From Microstegium vimineum (taxonomy: Eukaryota; Streptophyta; Magnoliopsida; Poales; Poaceae), in assembly GCA_022036555.1 (NCBI GenBank), contig CM039123.1:15102326-15166325 (forward strand): a DNA stretch of 64,000 bases, in the 5' to 3' direction. The position numbers and the translations under genes are program-made. This document shows, piece after piece, positions 56,423-64,000 of this stretch (the stretch's first letter is position 1; each line of letters begins with the position of its first letter). The notes under the pieces were generated by a model, which saw only the letters and a program-made list of their open reading frames with translations, was not told the DNA's origin and did not search any database.

Positions 56423-57116
56423 GTTGTCGAACCGTGGAGGTGGATGACTGGATGGAGCTTGAAGATGAAGTAGAAGTGTAGAACAGCAGCCTACACCTCA
56501 GCCAGTGCGTCGCTGGATGGACTGCGCAAATAAGCTGCGCGGCTGCGCCAGCCCCCGCCGGCCGCCGGGCGCTACGCCCCTGCAACTCAGTCGCCTGCCG
56601 CTGCCCGCTAGTTGTTGCAACCTTGCAGGCCCGCAACCCTAACTGCACTGCAGCTGTGCAGCAGCCAGCAGCTTGCGCGAGATGCTAGCCGACCGAGTGC
56701 TCGCCGGCCGCCTGCCCGGAGCCTGGAGGACGGAGCAGATCAGTAGAGCAGAGTCGCTGCCGCCGCCGCCAGCCCGCCACATGGAAAAAGAAAATCTTTC
56801 ACCTTTCTAAATTCTGACGGCAAAACAACCCTAAGCCTAAAGGACCCAATTTGACCAAATTCCAATAATACCCCTAAGTAGATAAGGTCGTGCTTGGTTT
56901 AACGAGGGGTAAATTTGGAAAAAATCAAAAAAGCACCGGTTCGCATGGAACTGCCCGGTTCACCGGTTCGATGAAAAACCGACCGGTTCAACCGGTTTAT
57001 AGCGGTTCGATTTCACATCCGGTCTTTTAACCGACCCGGACCGGCGTAGGCTCTGGTTCGGTCTTTTACCGGTCCGACCGCCGGTTCTGTCCGGTCCGAA
57101 TAACTAGGATTTGTAT

Positions 57117-57484
57117 AGGTACCACTTTTTATGTAGTAAGTGGAGCATCTCCAAAAGTACCTCATATTTTGTTCCTCATCTATTGTGTTTGCCAACTCTA
57201 AAATAAGTATAGGTAAATATTCAACAGTGCCCTATATCTGACTTTCCAAGATACAACACGGATGAGGAGGAAATTTTTGTGCCCATTTTTAAACACGATG
57301 GAGGCCGATTTGGCAATTGCCAAAAGATGAAGAAGGGATATGAGGTACTTTTGGAGATGATTTTTTTTTCAAACAACATAGATGGAGAAACAATACATGG
57401 TACTCTTAAAGATGCTGTAACGTCACAAACGCACAAACGAACGTGCTAGTTAATGAAAACAAGGACTGCAATATTAATTATCTA
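57117..57484. other. Non-coding sequence
   Basis: No gene. GAGCATCTCCAAAAGTACC near 57143 and GGTACTCTTAAAGATGCTG near 57399 are inverted to each other, so a further decayed PIF-like MITE of about 280 bp (57140-57420) is possible. Confidence 0.4.
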
Positions 57485-57493
57485 TTTATTTTT

Positions 57494-57970
57494 GGGGCTA
57501 TTGTATTTTTGCCCCTACTTTGATGTCTAATTATGATTTTACCCTTATTTTTGTCATCGTTGTGATTTTACCCCTATTTTTTGAAAACGAAGCCTAAGTT
57601 TACCCCTACTCCGTTAACATCAGGTAACGGTGTCAAATAGGCTGAGTAAAGACAAGTTTTCCCATGCGAAACTGCTCCTACTTATCTTAATACATTGTGA
57701 ATTTACTCCTCTTTAGAGATATATATTTGGACACATCATTTTAACCAATATTTAGATAAATCATTTTAAGAAAGTGGGGGTAAAATCACAATTAGGGTTC
57801 AAAATAAGGGTAGAAACGCAATAGTATTCCGGATGCAGGTAACGACGTTAGAAACAGGGGTAAACGGAGCCTTTGTTTTTGAAAAGGAGGGGTAAAAATA
57901 CAATATGAAAGAAAGTAAGGGTAAAATCACAATTAGAATTCAAAACTAAGGATAGAAACGCAATAGCCCC
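57494..57970. mobile_element. MULE-type MITE with perfect 9-bp target duplication
   Basis: Ends GGGGCTATTG / CAATAGCCCC, with inverted similarity running about 100 bases inward (shared CTAATTRTGATTTTACCC). Flanks are both TTTATTTTT (57485-57493 and 57971-57979), 9 bp, the Mutator signature, although the target is low-complexity. No ORF. Confidence 0.85.
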
Positions 57971-57979
57971 TTTATTTTT

Positions 57980-58620
57980 TGGTAGTTATATTTTAAGTCC
58001 CGTGCCTTCTATTAAGGATATATAAAAATATGCAATTTTAAAATTTTATTAAATTTGGCAATGAGTTGGTCGTTGTCACGTATCGTAACATCAATTTCTA
58101 CATGTCAACCTTATCCAGAGTTACACTATTATACGTAGACAACTTAGAGATTTGTATGTATGTATGGGTATGTATGGACATCTAAAAAAAGATATTTATT
58201 TTTATTAGATTGGCTGACAAAGTGTTTAAGATTTAATTATATGGATAGATTAGTTATGTTACCAGCCGTTTCATTTTATAATAATAATTTACTTATTCCT
58301 AATTAAAACAGACAACTTAGTAAATAGAGATATTTTTTTATTATAAATAAGGTCAATGTCCCGTAATGTATTTATTATTTTTTAAAATCGAAAGCATAGT
58401 TCTTCGTTAGGAAATAAAAAATAAAATATAAAAGTGACAGAAACATCACAGATATTACCATCAATGGAGCACGACACTTTTCTAGTAGGACCCAGCGCAT
58501 GAAACACCAACGTGTTGAAAAAGGAAAAAAAAAGACAAGCCATCGGACAAGAAGAAATAGAATTGGAAACTTAAAAAAAAAATCTAAATTTTGGTAGTAT
58601 AGATATAGGATGAAAATAGA
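57980..58620. other. AT-rich non-coding sequence
   Basis: No supported gene or repeat. Confidence 0.5.
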
Positions 58621-58623
58621 TCT

Positions 58624-58824
58624 ATGGTCTTGTCGATTGCTATTGGATTTGAATTAGGTCCCTATTCATATTACTCGGGGTATTTTATTTGGATTAGGGG
58701 TATTCTATTTGGTATTCTATTTGGTACTATACTCATCAACAAAGGATTGTTTATAAATAGCACGGATGTAGTACACATACGAATAGAGACATCTACATTC
58801 TCAGGGTTAGTTAGACAAGACCAT
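58624..58824. repeat. Small foldback element, possible
   Basis: ATGGTCTTGTC at 58624-58634 and GACAAGACCAT at about 58814-58824 are inverted copies, 11 bp, around a 180-bp AT-rich centre with a 70-codon ORF of no recognised kind. It may be a small MITE; the target duplication is not clear. Confidence 0.4.
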
Positions 58825-58839
58825 ACCAAAAAATAGGTG

Positions 58840-59191
58840 GAGAAATTTTACCTCTTTATTATTAGGTATAGATATAGATTATGCAAGTCTTATCCAGGAT
58901 TAGGATAAGCAGGGTTAGATAATAAAAATTTACATCTAAAGTTAGGGATTAATGGTGATTTAAGACTAATTAAATGTGATTTAAGGAAGAAACTAGGCTC
59001 CCGAGGGGGCTGCAGCCCGGGCAGCTCACGCCGCGTATCCATCCACTCCTGTTATTATGGGATTAGAACATTGGCTAGTGAGGCGAATTAAGCATAGTTT
59101 AGTTGATTAAGTTTATTGTTGTAGAACATGGTCTCTCAAGTCTAAGTCCTCAATTTTACTCGGATACTTGTATTTTTCTTGTCATATAGAG
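58840..59191. other. Non-coding sequence
   Basis: No supported gene. A short GC-rich patch (GAGGGGGCTGCAGCCC) at about 58996-59020 is a local palindrome. Confidence 0.4.
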
Positions 59192-60110
59192 TGTGTTTAG
59201 TTGCCTACTTTACCTCCTGGCCAGACTCTAGGAATACAGGCTCAACCTGTTTGGTTGCCTGTAAAGGCCTCTAAGCCTGGCTTCAACAATGCAAACACCA
59301 CCCCTTAGCCTGGCTTACTGGAAACGAGGAGGGCGGCCGTTTCCGTGGAGCCAGGCTTGGCTTAGCACTCGTCTCACCACCCGCGCTGAGCACCAGAAGC
59401 TCGTCACCTCCCGCCACGGCACCGTCTTACCTCCCGCCGCGCTAAGCGCCGCCCTTCCTCCTGGCGTGGCCGAGGGTCCTCGGGCGGGAGCCATGGCTGT
59501 GGGTCCTCGAGTGGGAGCCCAATCCCCCAAAATCCTTCGCCTCTGACGCTGCCGACGCCCGATCACTCGTCGCAGCCCACCGCCGACGAGCAGGCGCATA
59601 TGGTCGGAGTTCGTCCAAACACCGCCACCACCACCACCATGAAGCCATCCTCTTCCTCGTCAGACTTCGTCGGGCTCCGAAGGGAGGTGGTGGAGCTCAA
59701 TTTGAGGTGTCCTTGCTTGCCGCGAAGCGGAGCAGTCAACCCAACTGCGACGTCGGTTGGCTGGTACTGCACTGCAAGGCAACCCAACTGCAGTGTGTAG
59801 CCCATGGTGGCGCGGCAACGACAACCTTGGGCCTAGAGGAGAGGACGGCCTCACTGTCCGTATGGTGGTGCTTTCATGATTCTTGTGCTCACCAACTGTT
59901 CGATGTAATGCCCCAAAGAGGTGAAGCTACCGGAACAAGGATGAGGTGACTGTATTCGAGCAAACCAGGCAACCAAATATGATCAAAGCAATTCAGGCTT
60001 AGCTAAGACAAGTGAACCAAACAATTACCTATAGCATTGGGAGAGCCTGGCTTTGGTTACCATGGCTTAGCTGGCTAGCCAAGCCAGCTTGAAAACGCGA
60101 ACCAAACACA
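59192..60110. mobile_element. Non-autonomous DNA transposon with GC-rich centre
   Basis: Begins TGTGTTTAGTTGCC and ends GCGAACCAAACACA, inverted with few mismatches. AGCCTGGCTT-type words stand near both ends in opposite sense. The centre (59300-59950) is GC-rich with overlapping small ORFs on both strands, which suggests captured gene or leader sequence, but nothing is recognisable. The type (hAT or PIF) is undecided because the target duplication is unclear. Confidence 0.6.
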
Positions 60111-60160
60111 TATAACTACATCAATTTTAGAATTACGAAAACAGTAACAGTGAGATTGGG

Positions 60161-60168
60161 TATAAATA
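60161..60168 (+). promoter_or_regulatory. Possible TATA box of the WRC gene
   Basis: TATAAATA, 325 bases before the ATG and only 50 bases beyond the right end of the transposon at 60110. It would give a 5' UTR of about 300 bases. A TATA-less start nearer 60370 (pyrimidine-rich CCTCTC region) is the alternative. Confidence 0.35.
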
Positions 60169-60492
60169 GCGATTTATATTAAAATAATTTAACATGACGA
60201 TTTCGAACAGCGCAATTCAGTAAAAACTGTTTGAGATGCTATGCACATGCCCATGTACACGTAGGAACGGGACGCGGCAGGCATCTCGAGATGTGGCCGT
60301 AGCGCCTCGGACGCAAGCTAATAAGCCCACCAGTCCACCACCCATCAGTCCATCACCCTCTCAGTTTATTTTTGCGCCATCCTCCTCGCCTCCTCCTCCC
60401 ACAAGTCCACCTCTCGACTCCACCAAAATCCCAAACCCTAGCGCCCCCGGCTCAGATCTCTCCACCTTCAGCTCTTCAGCGCGGTACACACC

Positions 60493-62082
60493 ATGCGGAT
60501 CCGCAGGAGCGCCTCCCGCCTCCTAGGCTCTGCGTACTCCGCCTCCGCTGCCCCGTCCGTTGGTGCGCCGCCTCCTCCGTTCGACATGCTGTCGCCGCCG
60601 CCGCCGCCGCCGGCGCAACCGCACCTGGCGCCGTGCTCCGCTCCCGAATCCTGCGGCGGGGCCGGCTTCTCGGGCCCCTCTGCTTCCTCTGCGGAGCCCT
60701 GCGAGCTCAGCCGCTCTCCATGGGACCTCATCGCCGAGCTCTCCCTCTCCGACCCACAGGTCAGCGCCTCCGCTCCCCCACCCACTGCTCCTCACTCTCC
60801 CCTCTCAGTTCTGCACTTCGGCTCGCTCTGTGCTTCATACGCCGCAAACTCGCTGTTTGGTGAGAGTCACAGCAGCAGCTTTCCCAGTCGCTGTGCTTGG
60901 CTCGTCTATGTGGCTAGGGTTGGCCGGCGGGTCCAAATAGCCGTCCGGCAGGCTGTTTCGGCTGGAGATACTCGCCTGACTAGTGTCTAGGAGCGGTTAG
61001 CTACTGTTCCCTCGTGCTAATTTCGGGACGGCGGCGCGCCTAGGTTTGGAATCGCTGGTGCGGCGGCCGGGGTCGAGCCCTAGATCCGCGCCCCCATTTC
61101 GTCCCATCTGCGGTTTGGGAATCCGTCTGTGCGTGCTTTTGTTTCGATTAATTAACTTGTTTGGCTGTTTCGTTCGAATTAGGTGGAGGATGACATCGTG
61201 GACAAGTACTTCGTCCATGTCACGACACGCTCGAGCTGGCTCTTCTCAGCCACCATGCCAGCCACCTCCGCCAAGAACAAGAAGAACCTGCAGGCTGCAG
61301 CTGCTGGTGGGGATAGCACAAAGCTGCGCCGTGCCCGTGAAGCTGTGAAGAAGCCTAAGGAGAAGGAGCGTGATGACAATAAGAAGGCAAAGGTCAAGAA
61401 AGAGGAGGGGCCTCAGGGTGCGGGAGCACGGGTCTGGCTGTGCAAGAAGAATGATGGCAAACGGTGGCACTGCAACCGGCCAGTGAGCCAACCTGACACC
61501 CTCTGTGAGTACCATTCCGTGCAGAAACGCTCCTACTTAAACCCGGATTTCGAGTCCCCGTCCATGGCAAAATTGGAGGAGGCAGCGCCGGTGCCGGTAC
61601 CAGCAGCTGCCTCCAAGTCCTCCACACGCAACAAGCCGAGGAAGAAGAAGCCTGGCAGTGACATCAGCGCGACTGAGGGCTTCTACTACTATGCTGGCTT
61701 TGGCCCATTCCGGTCCAAGAGGCAGTGTAGAAGCGGCGGCATGAACGAACCTGTGCCTGCAATGCAAGAAGAAGAAGAGGATCACGCAAAAGATGATGCT
61801 TCTCCGAGTCAGCAGGCAGAAGTTGATGAGGGCCATGATGATACCAATAATCAGACTGCAGTCCGTGGTGGTGATGAATCCAGCTGCGAAGATGACACAG
61901 CAGCGATTGCCGGCGTCGACGAGGAGAGCAGCGATGACGACTTCGATGGACTTGGTATCTCTGGCCACGGCATGAATGGAAATGGTGATCCCAAAGCTAG
62001 CAACGGTGATGGCAAGAGGAAGATCCCGTGGAAGCGGTGGAGGAAGCCTGTGAAGGCGCGGTCGCTCAAGTCCTTGATGTAA
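60493..62082 (+). CDS. WRC-domain nuclear protein, 2 exons
   Basis: Exons 60493-60759 and 61183-62082 (CAG/GTCAGC donor, AATTAG acceptor, phase 0), 1167 nt, 388 aa. The N-terminus is Pro- and Ser-rich. Exon 2 continues with a Lys-rich basic stretch (residues about 138-163, a likely nuclear signal). Cys176, Cys186, Cys197 and His200 follow with spacing C-x9-C-x10-C-x2-H, the WRC zinc-binding pattern (WLCKKNDGKRWHCNR); then come another basic run (about 226-232), a Gly/Tyr-rich piece and acidic Ser/Glu/Asp-rich tracts, and a basic C-terminus. WRC domains are found in growth-regulating factors and related nuclear proteins and are linked to DNA binding; no QLQ domain is present here, so it is not a GRF. 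The exact role is unknown. Confidence 0.9.
60591..60612. repeat. CCG triplet run in WRC exon 1
   Basis: About seven CCG triplets coding for a short poly-Pro (LSPPPPPPAQ) in the N-terminal part of the WRC protein. It may vary in length between lines. Confidence 0.85.
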
Positions 62083-62760
62083 GCACCTACTCCCTTCATA
62101 GGACTTTGTTGAGTTACATACGTGCTCTCGCATCGGCGACGTAGAAGAAATGCTCGCTCGCAGGTATACCTTGGCTTAAGAGTCGATCTGTTCAGGTTTT
62201 TGTTGTTGACCAGTTGTACAAGCTGTTTGACTTTTGCATTATCATTTCCGATTGGATGGTTACTCATCAATTAGTCTGCCGTGTTGCGGCGTTCTGTGCT
62301 CCTTCCTAGCTTATTGCGTTTGGGATGCAACTGATATATGTGACTGACGGAGTTTGCATATTTTTGCGTGTGGAGTGTGAACTGTCGAATCGACGCTCCT
62401 AATTTGGAGGCACAAAAGCACATCAGTTGGCCGGCCTGTTACAGATTTACATTTGCTTCGCAACGGATTTCGTATATAGTACTCCGTATCAGTTTACTAG
62501 TATATAGTCGTTGCGTGCATCTGCACGTGCACAGACGATCGGTTTGCTTAAATCACGTACTACATATAAACCACGCACCGTTAGCCTCTGCATGGCTAAT
62601 CACGTACAAATTCACGACTGGGCCACGGGAGCCGGTCGGTACGGTTAAATTCACAAATGGGTCACGGAGCGGACGGACGACGTGGTTCATTCAGAGGAAA
62701 CTCCTACGGCTTCTCTGTATAGAATATTCACAGAAATTGTAGAGATTTTGAGCCAAAATC
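62083..62760. other. 3' UTR and downstream flank of the WRC gene
   Basis: The first 200-300 bases are probably 3' UTR. No clear poly-A signal was fixed. ORF 62368-62742 is not supported. Confidence 0.5.
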
Positions 62761-64000
62761 ATGTCCAACGGAATCTTCATTCTCATCTCGGTCGCCAAAG
62801 AAATAGGACGGGCGCGTCGCTATCAGCCGCACGCGTGGCGGCCTTTGCGCCCCCTCGCCAGTCGCCAGGATGGAGTACTAGTATACTACACCGCAGCCAC
62901 AACATCGTACGTCGCCGGGGCTCCTGCAGCAGGAGCAGAGCAGGACCTCACGCCGGGGAAGGAGGAAGGAGTACGAGGACTCAGACTCCCGGCCTGCTGC
63001 GGGCGCTTGCCGAGCTGAGGCCCGTCGATCGGTATCACGAGGTTTAGGCGCTGGCCGGCGGAGGAACGCGAGCAAGCCGATCGAGCTCGAGATGGGTACG
63101 AGCCCTGGACAAGCAGTTGTTGCCGGTGACGACGGCCACCCCGAAGATCGAAGCGCCGGCCGGCAGGTTGACGCGTCGTCACCTACTGCTGCGCCGCTAC
63201 GGCCAGCGGCATGCATGGTGTCTCGTCTTGTGTGCTTGCCTATGACGCCGAGCGCTCGTACCGTTCTGGTTCGTTTTCGCCGCTGTATAGGTAGCGCCGC
63301 GCTCGCTCTCCTGAAGCACCTGAAGAAGAAAGAACGGGTGCAGTGTACTGCAGACTGCAGCAGAACCCTGAATGTTCCTGCTTCAGTCGTTGCCTTGATC
63401 CTTTTCAGATTAATGCAAGAAAGCACCGGACACACACGAGCAAGAATCAGCCATGGTCGAGCCTCTCGGCAGTTGGCAATGAGAATCGGAGTTGCCGGAG
63501 AGCCAGCGCTGCACCTTTCGGTTAATTAGTGCTCACGCGTAGAGGTTAGGAAAAATAGAAAGTCTGACATTCTGCTGCTGCGGATGATAGTTTTAGAGAT
63601 CCAAGTTTATGCTCTTGGAGTTAGCATAGAGAATGTTGGTGTCCAGTGTCCTCAATTCAGGCGGCGCATGGCTTACTGTCAATCCATGGCCGTTGTCTGT
63701 GCCTCTGTGGGGCATCACAACGCATTGCATTGCTGACCTTGCGGGCGGTTGGTCCAGACTCCAGAGCAGACGTGAGGGGCCCGTTGCCTCTTTTTTTAAC
63801 CTTTTCTTCTTTTCTTTTTCGATGAGGACCTCGTTGGTTAGATGCTGCCACGAGATGTGTTGAGCACAAAACACTTCGGTGTATGCTACTCTCTACCTTT
63901 CAAATCGTAAGTCTTTTTTTTTATCTTCGATCTAAATAGAAATATATGATGATGTATTGCTACCTAAAAAGGTGAAAACAAAAAGGAAATAAACTTACAA
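62761..64000. other. GC-rich stretch without a closed gene model, then non-coding end
   Basis: 62770-63530 is GC-rich with overlapping ORFs on both strands (longest 185 codons, minus, 63435-62878), Arg- and Ser-rich with no recognised domain. They may be out-of-frame shadows of a decayed gene. From 63540 the sequence is AT-richer, and after 63880 it looks like the start of a MITE (CTCTACCTTTCAAATCGTAAG) running past the window end. Confidence 0.35.

Larger units (their letters stand above)
53208..57108 (-). mobile_element. hAT element 2, complete with 8-bp target duplication
   Basis: Ends CCAAGTTATTAGGACCGGAC (53208) and the inverted CCTAGTTATTCGGACCGGAC (57108). They are flanked by perfect 8-bp copies ATTTGTAT at 53200-53207 and 57109-57116. 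Both subterminal regions (53220-53360 and 56930-57100) are packed with ACCGGTT-type words. The element is 3.9 kb and contains a five-exon transposase gene on the minus strand. Confidence 0.95.

Noticed and set aside
58624..58836. 70-codon hydrophobic ORF, thought possibly organellar
   Set aside because: No organelle gene recognised; enclosed by a small inverted repeat, so more likely MITE content.
60523..60863. Several long ORFs overlapping exon 1 of the WRC gene in other frames and on the minus strand
   Set aside because: GC-rich shadows of the real exon; they lack homology and the modelled frame joins exon 2 in phase.
62878..63435. 185-codon minus-strand ORF
   Set aside because: Arg/Ser-rich, no domain, overlaps ORFs in other frames of GC-rich DNA; probably chance.
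1..64000. CRISPR arrays, phage or bacterial defence systems
   Set aside because: No regularly spaced repeats or prokaryotic genes; the window is plant nuclear DNA.

Overview
This is nuclear DNA from a grass, most likely a panicoid such as the sorghum, maize or sugarcane group. The evidence is split genes with GT/AG introns, a GC-rich first exon, many Stowaway and Tourist MITEs with the grass CTCCCTC terminus, SIRE/Maximus-type Ty1-copia elements, L1-type LINEs and hAT/MULE/CACTA transposons. The species cannot be named from sequence alone. No prokaryotic gene, tRNA, rRNA or CRISPR array was seen.

Two host genes can be modelled completely. The first (19959 to 7919, minus strand, 14 exons, 850 aa) is a plant TMEM8/PGAP6-family protein: signal peptide, long N-glycosylatable lumenal part, EGF-like segment, then a multi-pass membrane domain that keeps the Ser-x3-His, Asp and His-x3-His residues of the CREST hydrolase superfamily. 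Its introns carry LINE tails, MITEs, a Pack-MULE and a perfect 29-bp hairpin. The second (60493 to 62082, plus strand, 2 exons, 388 aa) encodes a WRC-type zinc-binding nuclear protein. Two GC-rich islands (about 20740-21140 and 39380-39730) and the last 2 kb may hold ends of further genes, but no model could be closed.

Most of the rest is nested mobile DNA. 1-6150: a reverse SIRE-like copia element (5' LTR 4554-6150, gag to about 1813) cut by a solo LTR at 2613-3841 and by an LTR-like block ending at 1807. 21246-27225: a reverse L1 LINE broken by a hAT MITE (21798-22418, perfect 8-bp target duplication) and a solo LTR (23178-24790). 27226-37612: a second, forward SIRE-like element (5' LTR, gag, protease, integrase, RT-RNase H, extra 3' ORF) with several frameshifts and stops, lacking a 3' LTR and ending against a LINE 3' fragment. 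40762-43833: a 5'-truncated LINE with a 10-bp target duplication. 44191-45210: a CACTA-like non-autonomous element. 48834-52830 and 53208-57108: two hAT elements with nearly whole transposase genes, each spoiled only by in-frame stops. 57494-57970: a MULE-type MITE with a perfect 9-bp target duplication. 59192-60110: another inverted-terminus element just upstream of the WRC gene.

No gene system of cooperating genes is visible. The interest lies in the PGAP6-like enzyme with intact catalytic residues, the Pack-MULE with a captured gene piece in its intron, the near-intact hAT genes, and the palindromic GGACGC/GCGTCC arrays shared by SIRE LTRs and the SIRE internal spacer.
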